From assembly GCF_041296385.1 (NCBI RefSeq), contig NC_091020.1, forward strand, positions 29,964,001 through 30,028,000: 64,000 bases of DNA, read 5' to 3'. The notes under the pieces are model-generated. The model ran no database searches and was not told the DNA's origin. It saw only the letters and a program-made list of their open reading frames with translations. A program made the position numbers and the translations under genes. Source of the DNA: Aphelocoma coerulescens (lineage: Eukaryota; Chordata; Aves; Passeriformes; Corvidae). Within the stretch, counting starts at the first letter, position 1, and every line of letters starts with the position of its first letter. Positions 12,801-24,700 of the stretch are shown one piece after another.

Positions 12801-14106
12801 TAATGGTTTATAGAATGTGCTTGAAAAAATATAATGTAAGCACAAATGTGTGCACATAAGGTCATCTATTAATAATCTTAGACAAGGGTCACAGCTAGCT
12901 CACATAGAAAATCTATCATTAACAGTAAACACACACCCGAAAATCCTTTCTGTGTCACTTGATTTAAAGCCAGCAGGTCATTAAAGCAGAGGAAACAACC
13001 ACCACCTCTGCTGAGAACTCTTTGCAGACACTGGTACATTTACATCTGGCTTCCACTTAACAGGAGTTACTCCAGTAACATGGTAGTTTTTATTAACATA
13101 ATGAAATCAATGCAATTTCTATTCAGTAAACATTAGAATGCTAAAATTTGAAAATATGCATGTGGCTGTCACTTGCTCTGTTGAGAAACAGAGTTTTATT
13201 TTTAGCTCCAGTGCTTACATTTTCTTGCAGCTATTTTAATAGATGGACTGCCACCAGAAATATTCTCTCACTGGGCCCTGATGTAGAATGATATAAATAA
13301 CCTTTACAAAGTCCAGCATAATGAAATGGTAAAATCAGTTGACATTATCCTTATTAGCATTGCCTGAAGATTTACCTACACAGAACAGGAAGAGCCAAAT
13401 ATTCCCCTGGAATAAATCCACTGAAGTAACTGATGTCAGAGGAAGTACACTGGGAATGGACTTGATAGAATAGATCTGTTACATTAAACACAGAGCAGAT
13501 TCTTGCCTGTAGCATAAACATGGCATGAGGTAAACACAAAAACCATTTTGATTTATCAAGGAAAATGTGTGAAAAAAGGTGTGATATATACACCCATTCT
13601 TTGTCCCAGGAACAGCAAGTTGGCCAAATGTGACTGGGTGTACATAACACAAGCTCTTCACATCTAATAGATCAGGGGGTGGAAACCACTCATGCAAACC
13701 AGTGGATGCTAAACTCTTCTCTACAAAAATCTCTCAACTAACAACTCAAAAAATCAGCAGTAGCAGTACTCTTAGTGGAACCCCATCCAGCAAAGCAATT
13801 AAGTGCTTGCTAAACGGTAAGGACATGAGTAGCTTCAAATTAAGATCTCTATGAAAGTTTAATGCCAAATTTAACTGTCCTGTATTTCAATATTTTTGAC
13901 TAAACATGTGTAAAACTGCATAATTAACATATGTAGTTTAATCTCCCTCCCCCGATAAATCAACAGAACAAAATGGGTCACATTAGCCCTGCTGTAACCC
14001 CCTCCCTGGCTCATGTTCCCAATCTACAGTCTTCTTATTTCTTAAATTATACAGGCAGCTTTTCTTTTCCACTTAAGTTAACAAAATAAAGCTTTGCAAA
14101 CAAAAT

Positions 14107-14440
14107 GAACACTCAGGGGAGACCTTATTGCTCTCTACCTGAAAAGAGGTTGTAGCAAGGTGGGGTCTCTTCTTCCGTAACAAGATGAGAGGAAATGGCC
14201 TCAGGTTGTGCCAGGGAAAGTTTAGATTGGCTACTAGGAAAATTTTCTTCATGGAATGAGTTTTCAAGCACTGCAACAGGCTGCCCAGGGAAGTGGTGGA
14301 GTCACCACCCCAGGAAGTAGTTAACAGACCTGTAGATGTGGCACTTGGGGACATGGTTTAGTGGTGGGCTTGGCAGTGTTTGGTTTATGGCTTGACTTGA
14401 TGATCTTAAAGGTTTTTTCCAACCCAAACAACTCTCTGAA
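14107..14440 (+). repeat. CR1 LINE, 3' end fragment
   Basis: CR1 is the dominant bird non-LTR retrotransposon and is usually truncated at the 5' end. This copy shows the known 3' portion in order: CAGGGGAGACCTTATTGC, ATGGCCTCAGGTTGTGCCAG, CAACAGGCTGCCCAGGGA, TGTAGATGTGGCACTTGGGG, ATGGTTTAGTGGTGGGCTTG and the terminal TTGATGATCTTAAAGG. The usual terminal 8-base tandem repeat is not preserved. The 93-residue minus-strand open frame over this copy is a by-product of the repeat. Confidence 0.95.
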
Positions 14441-15548
14441 GAATCACATTTAGGTAATACAAATGCCCCCAGGTTCTTAGAGCTGAAATGCAGTGGTCAC
14501 AAGTACCTCAGTCAGCTCACTGCGTCACTTTGATAAGAAAGAGACTGCCATGGAAGCAGGGTATCTAAATACAGCCTATAAAACCTGAACCACTGGCATC
14601 CAAGTTTATTTTGTGATTGCTGTATGTTCACACATGCACACTTCATTCCCACTTTCACTTCTTCAACCCTGGAGGCAGGTAATACAGAATATTCAGCGCC
14701 ACAGGTTATTTTTAACCTGATCAGCAGAGGATCCACCTGACTGGAGGGATGCTGCCTGGAGAGTTTTGAGCTTGCCTGACAAGGGACCTCAGCATGAAGA
14801 CACTCTCTACTTACTGCTTCTTGGAGCATGAATACACTTCATTGGTACAGCACAAAGCCAAGGGAAAGTTGGGTGCAGGACTAAAGCAGAGCCCTTTTTC
14901 TAATTACTGTATCCTTGTGTCTCTCCCACTTTCAGAGAAATGTCAACCACCCAGCAAGCTTTTAATCTTCAAGCCCCTCTTAAGCTGAACAGAGAGAGTA
15001 TAAAAGAGGGCCAGCCAAGCAGATCTTGGCACTTGCAGAATGAGATCCATCCACATTTCAACAGGGACAAAGCAGTCCTATTTTGCTGGATGTTTGGATT
15101 TTTTTTTTTATTCCAAAGGGATTTATGGATATCTTATAAGGAGGAACTTCTTGATTCGTTTTGAGTTTTACTCAGATGGAAGAAATTTAAAATTACCTTT
15201 GTTTCTGTGGGGGAGGGGAGAGCAATATTATGTCTATTTACTCTGCTAACAGAAGACATCAAAGTAATGAATCATGTAAGGGACTGAAAGGGAAGAAAAT
15301 AATACAATATTGCAGCATTTTCTATCTTTACTTTGCCTTTCTTGGAAGATTTTTGCTTATTTTGCAGAGACTGCATTAATATTTTTTTCCAGGCTAGCAA
15401 TTCCCCACACACATATTCTTCTACACCATCAAGTTTCCTCTGCAGAGTACAGCAGCTGCTTTCCCACCTCCCCTCAGACCCCATTTTTTGAATTTTCTGG
15501 ACTGTCACCATGCCTCACTATTAGTTCATTAAAATGAATGAATACCTG

Positions 15549-15650
15549 GTTGGTTGGTTGTTTTTTTTTTTTCACTTAAATAAATAAACCTCTAGCAATA
15601 TATACATATATGCATACATTTACATGCTTGTATATACATATATGTATAAA
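15549..15650. repeat. GGTT repeat, poly(T) and TA/CA-rich simple sequence
   Basis: Three GGTT units, a T run and (AAAT)-like units are followed by alternating ATATAC/ATGTAT sequence. This is simple sequence with no coding content. Confidence 0.85.
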
Positions 15651-16429
15651 AATCACTCTTCAAAATCAGGCTATTGTGAGGTGAGCTTGTGGGCATGGGC
15701 CAAAAGGTAAATTTCCAATTTTTTCTGTCCCACTTGGTATTCTAGAGACACAGGAACTCCCCTGAGTGCAGGTGCAGAGAGCTCAGGCTCACCCTACTAC
15801 ACTGCAAGCATCCTACACCTACTGCAGGGTGAGTCAGGCACGAGGTTTTGCACCCACTCCCTGACTCAGTCTCCAAACACAGAATGCAGGCACACCCGGC
15901 ACTTCTCTAGAAATCGAGAGTGCCCTTTTCTTAATGTCCTTAACAGCATTACAAAAACTATGCTGTTGTCCTGGTTTTGCATAACCTCAGCAAACCAATC
16001 ATCTCAAGGAGCTGCCGGAGTGCTCCAAGTGCCAAATTGATATAAATGCCCTGGAGGGACTCAAACCCAGCTCTGTTATCCATAACTGTATAATGCTACT
16101 GAGTCCTTCGTGAAAATACCCACCAAGTGTTCTTTTAACATGCAAAACTAGAGTCAGGCTGAGAGTGAGCTCTCAGGCTTTTATCTGACCAACTGAATTG
16201 TCACCAATATCAGCTACAAGGCTCAGAAAGGGAGGCAGCACCTCTGTTTTCCCTCTCATTTGCTGAATTACAGATGATCACTGGACCGTGGCAGGATGTG
16301 GAGGAAGGAACAGCACAACATGCAGAGAAGCAGGTGAGGAGGCACCATAAGTGGCTGTAATAGAATTCAACCATGTCAGAGAGGCACTGAAAGTCAGATA
16401 ATTGCGGGAAGATCTGGAAAGAGGAGATG

Positions 16430-16533
16430 AAAAGAGACTCAGTGAGGGGAAGAGGCAGGAGGAAAAGAAAAGTAAGGGGAAAAAAGTGAGAAAAATGAAA
16501 GAGGAGTGTAAGGAATAGAAAAGTTGAAGAAAA
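16430..16533. repeat. Purine-rich tract, about 100 bases
   Basis: The plus strand is almost entirely A and G (AAAAGAGACTCAGTGAGGGG, then GGAGGAAAAGAAAAG and further). On the minus strand, the GFRA1 sense strand, it is a pyrimidine tract, but no exon follows it. Confidence 0.8.
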
Positions 16534-19500
16534 TGGCTTCTTCTTCCCCTCTTCCATCTCCTCCTGCACATCCCTCCAGTGCCCTGTTAATGCTGTAACT
16601 GAGGATGGCTCCCTCCTAACACAAGATGCTGGGCTCCCCCCATCCTGCAGCAGGACAAAATTGGTTGCCTGCACATTTCTAACATCTCACCACAGACTTG
16701 TCTCTAGTGCTGAACCACGAGGGTGCAGGGTTTGCAGTCAGCAGTGGCACTTGCTGCAGGAACAGTCCACAAGCCTCACACAGAGAAGCCACTTTTACCA
16801 ACAGGTTACAGGGGTAAAGCACCTGCAGATTTTAACGTGCCTTATGGAAAAGGAGCACAGACACAGTGACCCCCTTTCCAAGGTAAATTATCATTAAAAA
16901 TGTTCAACAGAATATCATGAAGGAAAATTATTTCCTTGGCAAGTTTCTGATGTTTTCAGGAAATGCAGCAAGCAGCTGAGCTTCTGTTCTAATGTTTCCA
17001 GTGGATGAACTCTTCTCTGTACTGACAACGTTTGCATATCTTCACACAGTGTTCTGATACCTGCAGAAGCAGATATCTTTCATACAGACCTGCATGGGTG
17101 GTTGCAACTAAATTAAGATTGGACAGGACAGGTGACCAGAAACTGGTCAAGAGGTAAGAACACACCAAGGAAAGTGCATTTGTAAAGATTTAGCTCTCTG
17201 AGCACACAGTGCTGAAAATATTTTTCAATGTATTTTCGAGGAGATGGCCCATATACTGGAACCTAATTGGATATTTCATTATTATCCTTCAGCTATCCCA
17301 CAAGAAGAAGTTATTTGAATATGTTAAGCAACAATTTTGGGGTTTTTTTGTGTCAAACAACTGCAGACAGCAACATGTACTTTTTGCAGAACTAAAGGCA
17401 AAAAATTAAGAAGAAAACTGTCTTCTGCAGTGAGTTAAGAACTTCTTTCTGGCTATTTGAGCTTCAAAAATGAGCCTCAATGATTTGACCAGTCATTTTG
17501 AGTATAATTATTGTGGAGGACAAGAAACATGCTCTTACTAGTTTCCTTTATCAGCAAAAAATGCTGCCCTTCTTTTCTGATCTTTGCACCACATGAATGG
17601 ATTGATAGCATTATTTCAATAAATAATGTCTGTATCATTATCATTTTGGTCAGTGTCTTCTGAATATATCCAGGAAAAAAACCCAAGTATGCAAATTCAG
17701 AACACAGATTATTAAAAAGACCAAACCAATGACACACTTTTATTACTCAAGCAAAATAGTATCTGCAGTACTGCCAAATGTGATAGTGGCAAATATGAAG
17801 CATCCTGTCCTGCATTTACAGCAGGATGATATTCTTAAAACATGCCAGTCACCTTTCTCAAGTTTCTAAGTGTTGGCTGAAGTGATCAGATCAAGAAGTT
17901 CCTCAGAGGTTTGTGCTATTCTAGGACATCACTGGTGAAAGTTTTCTATGGTACATTGACTTTTCTTAGATTTGTTTATGCTCACAAAAAAAAAGAACTC
18001 TAATGGCTTCTTCTTAGTTTTTTTTTGCTCTTCTTCTCACTGAACATTGACAGCCATGCCTGAGAGACTACAATTGTTTCAGAGCTGGATGTGGACTGGG
18101 ATACAAGTAGAGGCAGCAGACAAATGATAATGAAAGTGAACCATTCAGCATTCTGATGAAGATGAAAATTAGGACTGTTTACATAAGTCAGAACATATTT
18201 GCATTTCCTGACATTTCAGGTCTCTTCTTCCCCTTGATCGAGAATTTGTTATATAACAGATAGATTAATGAATAAAAAATAATAAAAAAGCAAAGCATCC
18301 TGCCATCTCTGTTAGTGGTACCTGCAGTTTGGCCAGATTGCTGCCCTGCTCTTAGCTCTGTTTCAAGAACAGATTTGGTGATATATACACCAAGATAAAG
18401 CTTTTCAAGAGCATTCAAAACTGAATGTTTAAATACTTTACACAGGCCCAGTTGATATCTTATACAGAGTACAGGCAGACTCACATCTTGTATTTCTGAG
18501 TAAGAAGCATTCATAAACCATTTTATGAACATATTTTCAGGAAACCTTTGGAACTTTTACCCCTTGTCTAAACTAGCATTATGAAAAGGCTTTAATAGGT
18601 GTAATAGGCATGCAAATAACAGTTTCTAAATTATCTGGCTTCACAGTAGGCAGAACATATTTTCAAATTATTCTGCCATTTAGATACTCTTTCTGATTTC
18701 AAAATGAAATAGAAGTTATCACAGTAAGAATTACACACCTACTGATTACTGTTTTAATTATTCTAAATGGATCTGGAATTACTATAAGGACTGATATTTA
18801 TCAGTGCCAGTAGTTTCAACAGCAAGGAGGAGATCTCCCATTTCTTTCCTGCCCTGCCCAAGTCCCTGTTTTCCTGCAGGACCAGGGGAACAAATCTCAC
18901 CAATTTCCTTTAAGTGCACAACAAGTCACAGAGAAAAGATGTCTTTCACTGCCTTATAGGCTGGGATAGCTTTGGTGCCAATTCCTCCTCTTCATGACAG
19001 CAGTGAGGGAAGGTATTAAGCCACCAGCAGTTTAGAGAGCCCAGGAGGTTGTAACACCAACGTGAGGTGACTCTCAGCAACACATCCAGCTTGCTTTACG
19101 TCCACAGGACCTAAGAGCTGCACACACTGAGTCTGCCCCAGACCCTGCAGGCATTTGCCCACCCATTTCCTTGTACCAGTGTTCCCCCTCACCCTCATAG
19201 CCAGGTCTCACTGAGCCTTGGGAGAGCCAAAACCTTTTAATTTTGACATTCTAAAGCAAAAGAAGCCACTGTTTATTTACAAATAAATCCATTTTCATCC
19301 CAGTGCTGGCTGCAACTTCAGGGAGAGATTTTACCAAGCTTTCCTCTGCAACGTTGCAATGGAGAAAGCACAACACCAGACTCACCAAGTTAAATTAAAC
19401 AAAATACCATTAAAAACTTAACTGCTGGGACAACATTAGATCAAAATTGACCAAAGAAAAACACAGTCATGAAAGAAGTTTTTTCCAGAACACTACAACC

Positions 19501-20915
19501 CAAATAACAGGGAGAAGTCTCTATGTAAAACCCTCTCTCCAATTTCACACTGACAGTTTGGCAGAAAACACACTAAAGATACTGTAACTCTACTAATTAA
19601 CAAGACCTGTGTATAGGCAAGGCAATACATACACGCAAAAATACTAATGGGACAACATGGAAATAGAAAATGGGTTGTTCCAAGCCTACACATACCCAGC
19701 TTTCATAAACTGCAACAGCATCAGCAGTGAAGGTGCTGAATGCAAGTCAGACTGCTCTGATTTAAATCTGCTCCTGTTGTGGTCAGTAGGAAATGTGTCT
19801 CCAGATTTCCTGAAGCCATGGAGCGAAGGGCACTGCTCACCTCCTCACCTCTGAACAACACTTGAGCACATCTGAAGTGCTATTGCAAAAAGCTTAAGAC
19901 CAGCAGTGGAAATCTCATAAACAAACTTCAAAGTAAATATTTTACCAGGCATAAGTAAGTACTTATTAAGATTTAGATCATATCTTCAGTGTCCTTGACA
20001 TTTTACAATAGTGTTTATCTCCCTTGTTTGCTAATTCACAGAAATGGATAATCTACAAGAAATTTACACATTAGAAATGAGCAGGATTCTCAGGCATGAC
20101 TACATAAATATGAAATTAGCACAACAATGCTCTAATATAAACATACACAATACTAAGTGGGAGCAAAGCATTTCCTGAGGGCAGAGGAGGCCCGGTATGC
20201 CACTGGATAAGTGCTGTGTGACAACCTGCAGGGACCCCACGAGGGGAAAGGACCCAGTTTGTCCCGAGGAGCAGGGCTGTGCACTGCCAGAACACACAGG
20301 GAGAGAGGCTGGGAATTAGGTCAGTGAATCAATGACCCCCCAGCTGCATCAGCCCAGCACTCTTCTCAGGGGAGGGGAGATAAAACAATTTCAAGGCTAG
20401 ACCAGCTCTATGAAGATAGTGGGATTCTGTCTACAATGCAGACTCCTTTTTTTTCCAATGAATTAAAAACACATGAGTACTCTGTGCACTGTGACTATTT
20501 ATAAAGTGCAATGTGAAGCTTGTATGTCCAATTATTAATACTCACGTGTACAGTGAAATTAAATCCCATTACAATGAAAAATTCTATTTTTACCCGGTCA
20601 CTAATGGGACATAAAAATCAGAATGAGACATCATTTTGTAGAGACACACAATGTTTCCAACAAAAATCTGTAAAAATTAAGCTGGGGCTTTAAAGACTCT
20701 TCCATAATGTGAGGGAGTAGCTGTGAACAGTTTTAGAGAAGGCACACACTGTAAGCAAATGAGGGCTCTTGTTACTCTGTTAAGGATGTCAGAGGCATTT
20801 GATTTTTTCCAACTCATCCTTTTCCTTAGTGGGTATTCTGACCTTTAGTCCTGGCAAATCCATCAGCACCAAAAAGTTCTATCTGGTACCTCATTAATCA
20901 CTCCCCTGCCGTGTG

Positions 20916-20924
20916 CTATCTTAC
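20916..20924 (-). other. GFRA1: Splice donor of the 340-base GFRA1 exon
   Basis: The minus strand reads CTGCAG|GTAAGATAG, a good U1 donor match. It breaks an Arg codon after its second base. The third base is supplied by the exon ending at 4301, which gives the expected Cys-Arg-Ser-Arg junction. Confidence 0.95.
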
Positions 20925-21264
20925 CTGCAGATGTAATTCTTCTTGCAGGACTCTTGTAAATTCAGGCAGTTTGGTTTCTCCCTGTCCTCATATGAACACA
21001 CAGGAACAATAGTCTGCCGTCTCCTTTCTGTACAGGCTACGTCTCGACAGGAGCAGAAGAGCATCCCGTAGCTGTGCTTTGGGGGGACCTTGTCAAAAAA
21101 TAGCCGGAGGGCCTTATGACATTTCCGCTTGTTACAGATTTCATTAGACGTGCTGCTGGTGCAGGGGGTTATGTAAGCAGATCTGAACCTCTTGCAGGTA
21201 TCATTTAGGTTACAAGCTTTGGCTGCATCCAAGCAATTGTTCCCCTTTGAAAGTACTGGCTCCA
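20925..21264 (-). CDS. GFRA1: GFRA1 internal coding exon: GDNF receptor alpha-1, domain 2 and start of domain 3
   Basis: GFRA1 is the GPI-anchored co-receptor that binds GDNF on the cell surface and presents it to the RET tyrosine kinase (family knowledge). Seen here: a 340-base exon on the minus strand encoding 112 whole codons plus a split codon at each end. It carries 13 cysteines in the spacing of the GDNF/GAS1 domain. Domain 2 opens with KGNNCLDAAKAC. Further landmarks are YITPC, CHKAL, SYGMLFCSCRD and the basic loop CTERRRQTIVPVC, which lies in the GDNF-contacting part of domain 2 in published family work. NCLNLQESC begins domain 3. The exon starts with two bases of a Val codon (intron phase 1) and ends with two bases of an Arg codon (phase 2), between an AG acceptor and a GTAAG donor. 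From memory the mammalian exon is one codon shorter near its start. An NDT sequon is present at 21197..21205. GFRA2 and GFRA3 are less likely because the wording is nearly that of GFRA1 throughout. Confidence 0.97.
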
Positions 21265-21290
21265 CTAGAAAAAACAACATAACAGCAGTG
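21265..21290 (-). other. GFRA1: Splice acceptor of the 340-base GFRA1 exon
   Basis: On the minus strand, a run of T (TTGTTTTTTCTAG) ends in AG directly before the first exon base, giving a canonical U2 acceptor. A CTCAC about 27 bases upstream is a plausible branch point, but that is inference. The reading frame stays open for five codons into the intron by chance, so an open frame with its own ATG at 21280 is not a real protein start. Confidence 0.93.
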
Positions 21291-23100
21291 AGAAACGAGT
21301 CACATTTACACTGTGCTTTGTGGTTATTTCACTGTTAACGAGATCCTGAATACATATATTTGTTACATACAAAACTTTCAGTGCCAGATGCTGGGACAAG
21401 TCCTTCTGTTTCTTGGGATAATGGTTTAACAAGTGAACAAGAGCACAGGCATGCGGTGAGGGCAGAATGCTGGCAAGCAAATGACCCTCTGGACAGGCTG
21501 TACTTCATCTTCTTTGTAGCAGACATGCAGGGCGAATATTGGGTAAGACTTGGTCTCACTAAACAGCTCTTAAAAGCCCTGGTAAATTGGAAAGCCTATG
21601 TCTGGCACAAGAACACAGCGAGAACATGGGCTCCTAACTCTGGTTCTGTAAAGCTCTGACATTTCCCATTTTTTTTTCCCTTGAACAAGTTCAATGACAT
21701 GCCATGTCAAGCCCAGGTGACAACATTTAAAAGTAATCTGTGTACTGTGCAGAAAGTAAAATAGACATACCCATTACTACATTTTTTGCAGTCTGAGAAC
21801 AGCCCACCCAGCTAGGAGGGAAATCAGGTGCAGCCCCACGACCAGGAGCTTTCTAAGGCCACCCACAAGGCCTGCAAGCTCCATGCTTAGGTAAAACACT
21901 GCTACAATATCTACAGATGCTGCCTGAACCCTGGAAAATTTATGAACTTTACAAGCTTTGAAGAAGCTGACATAAAATTAAAAGGTGACTGTGAAAGAAA
22001 CATTTTAAAACAAAGAATATATCCCCTTCTCACACATACACATGTACACACGACAAGAAATTACAAGAAAAATTAAACTCAGATATAAGTTAAGGCTATA
22101 ATTACACATTTAATTTTGCAATACATTATCAGATATTAAAACCCAATAGATGCTTTGCTTGAAAACTAAGGCAACTGGCAAACATAATGCTACTTTGGAT
22201 ATTAGGAATGCCAGCATCTCAGATCCAAGAAAATACATTAATTTCCCACTGCTACAGAATCTGCAAGCTGAACAAAACACTTTGCAAATATCTAAAATCT
22301 GCTGCAACCTCTTGCAGGGGGCTGGCCAAAGAGAAAACACTCCAAACGATCCAAAGCTCTAAGTTACTCCTAAGAAAAGGTTTTTTTCCCCAGATCTTTC
22401 ACCTTTACCCAGAAACTCAGTCCAAGGTCCTTCTACAACTCAATGCCACTCATCTCCATTCTTCTATCACTCTGCCTTCCACTCCCAGATCAGGACATCA
22501 ACCTTTTCTCCTTTTCCATGGCAGGAAAACACGAAGCAGCTTGGCTGAGATGCTGCACTGAGGTGCTGTATTTGTTGGAACACACTGTGCCCAAGATGGG
22601 CCTTGGCTGCTTGCACACACTTCCCATTATTCAAACAGACCACCCTCAACTGTCCCATGCATCCCATGTACCCCAAAATAACACAGAGCTAAGGAGCACT
22701 ACATTTGTGTTTCCTTCTAGCAGCGTGCTTAACTATGTTCAGTGGGTTTGTGCATTTAACCCTTGTGATGTAACAATCATGCTCCAAATCCTTCCCAATC
22801 TCAGCTGCTTGCAAAATAAAATGGCAACTTTTTGCATCTTATCTTCATAAATTACAAAACTGTAAACATGCAACATTTGACTATAAATTAAGAGCCAAGC
22901 ATTTCTTATAATAGCATCCTACAACAGATTAAGTAACACCAGATGCAGAAGAGATGAGATGCCCAAAATACAACCCCCTCATAAAATGGTAACATTTTTA
23001 TATAAAATGTTATACTACATTAGCATACAACTATAATATTAACTATGAACTCTCAAGTTTTTTTTATATAGTATATAGAATTATATGTTTAGTACAAATA

Positions 23101-23176
23101 TAATTACTATGTAATCTGCAGGGCATATAATTATGCAATATATGAATAGTATATGCTAATTACTATGTGATTGCAG
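23101..23176. repeat. Direct repeat pair in AT-rich sequence
   Basis: TAATTACTATGTAATCTGCA at 23101 recurs imperfectly as TAATTACTATGTGATTGCAG at 23158, 57 bases away, inside a very AT-rich stretch. Confidence 0.75.
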
Positions 23177-24099
23177 AGTAATTACATGGTTATTTTTGCC
23201 TGGGAGTCAACTGCTGAATTCCACTCTTTAAAACAAAATTCTGTGGAACAGCTTTGAATGGGGTATTGCAATATGAACAAACTTCAGCTTACTTATTGGT
23301 ATATGCTGCTGCAGAATTGAAAAGCACTGTGAATACCAGCACCTCGAAAATCAAAAGGGACAGGTTAATCAATCTTGTTTAAAAGGCAGAACATAAGCCA
23401 AGTCACTGACAGTGCAAAGAGCAGCCAAAGTTATCTTGGGTGAGAGTTGAATTAGGTGCAAAGTGTTCACAAACGATAGTTATGCATATTCATATCTGTC
23501 ATTCAATTTATATCTGCCCAAGACTCACATATCTCTACATGTCAACTCTGAATACAGACTGCTTTTGGGGGGTTTTGTTTTTTAAACCTGCCCTGGCTGT
23601 AAAGTGCCCCTTGACTTTTCTGTTTTGATAAATACGTCTCTAGCTATTGTTTCTGGCATACTTGTTATAACATTATCCAAATATTTTTACCTTTTAAAAC
23701 CAAGATTAAATGTAAAAGAGATGCATCAACTTCATCTGAATTAAACCAGTCTAAATCAATTCTTCTCATTAATACCAACTTCTCTTAAGCTTTTAAATCA
23801 TATTCTAATGCAAAATCGACAATCTGCAACACATTTAATGCTTTGTTTTTATTGCAGAAACGCAACATCATTATTCCTAAATCCTGTGGTAACTACAAAT
23901 TAACAATACAGGGAGTGTTCCTGAGGATTACTTATGCAGCAGTAATTTATAAGGTCAAAATTCCACCCAGCTTCTGTTCCGCAACGCTTAAATTATTAAG
24001 ACAGTCAGAAGTTTGGCTCTTACCAGGTACTGACTACTTTAAAAGCAAATGGATCTAATCCAGAGCTACTCTTTATGAGAGAATCCTTTGGGAAAGGTT

Positions 24100-24700
24100 T
24101 GTGTAAGGAGATCCTTTTTTGGTTTTCCCCTCTCTTGGGGCATTAGGATACGGATTGGGGGCAGTCAGGACAGGAGGAGCCTGGGACAAGTAATGATTTC
24201 TTTGCACCACCATTTCCCAACGCAGAGCTTTCTCTCTCCCAAATCCACTTTGCCTGAGCCCATTCTGGAATTCTCTGCCAAACCACACAGCTCTCCACTC
24301 TTGCCAAATCCCCACAGACTCCGTGGAAGTCACTTCCAGGCAGGTGACAGGTGACACCTCATGGCTGTGAGCAAGGCCCTGGGTCCTGTCTGCAGCACGG
24401 GGCCCAGGAGAGCTGAGCTGGGACCACCAGGATGCTGCTGCCTCCCAGCAGGAGCCTCCATCCAGCAGCTGAGGATGTTGCTCTGATGGGGTGCAGGCAG
24501 AGCGCAGGCAGAGCACAGGCAGAGCACAGGCAGAGCACAGGCAGAGCCAGGAGCCGTCCCTTGGTGGGAAAGCAGCAGCTCCAGATGCCTGGACCCACCC
24601 TCGCACCAGGCAGCTGCTGCACACCACCCACACAGACTCTGGGGCAGAACCCCTGGGTACTGACACTGACTTGCCTTCACCTGCACCCCCAGCTCTTCCA
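24100..24700. other. GC-rich intronic patch around the minisatellite
   Basis: This patch is clearly richer in G and C than its surroundings and contains the 11-base minisatellite. A 211-residue minus-strand open frame (24073..24708) and overlapping frames on both strands exist here. They are low in complexity, rich in Cys/Ser/Ala/Leu, and match no family I know. High GC alone lengthens chance frames. Confidence 0.55.
24493..24547. repeat. 11-base minisatellite, five units
   Basis: Five consecutive copies of (G/A)CAGGCAGAGC. The first two units start with G and the last three with A. They are otherwise perfect. The array lies inside a GC-rich patch and makes the overlapping minus-strand frames encode a repeated Leu-Cys-Ser-Ala-Cys-Ala-Leu-Pro motif, which is why those frames stay open. 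Confidence 0.95.

Larger units (their letters stand above)
4302..20924 (-). other. GFRA1: GFRA1 intron, complete, 16,623 bases
   Basis: The intron is bounded by GTAAGATAG at its 5' end (20924 side) and TTGCAG at its 3' end (4302 side). It holds a CR1 tail (14107..14440), a MIR-like relic (about 5359..5475), a 17-base A run (5341..5357), a GC-rich patch (about 9540..9850), a purine-rich tract (16430..16533) and AT-rich simple sequence near 15600. No exon of another gene was recognised on either strand. The stretches between these items are ordinary AT-rich intron. Confidence 0.93.

Noticed and set aside
16210..16674. 154-codon minus-strand open frame with Phe/Leu-rich, membrane-like stretch
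   Set aside because: The hydrophobic part is the reverse reading of the purine-rich tract at 16430..16533, so it is a composition effect.
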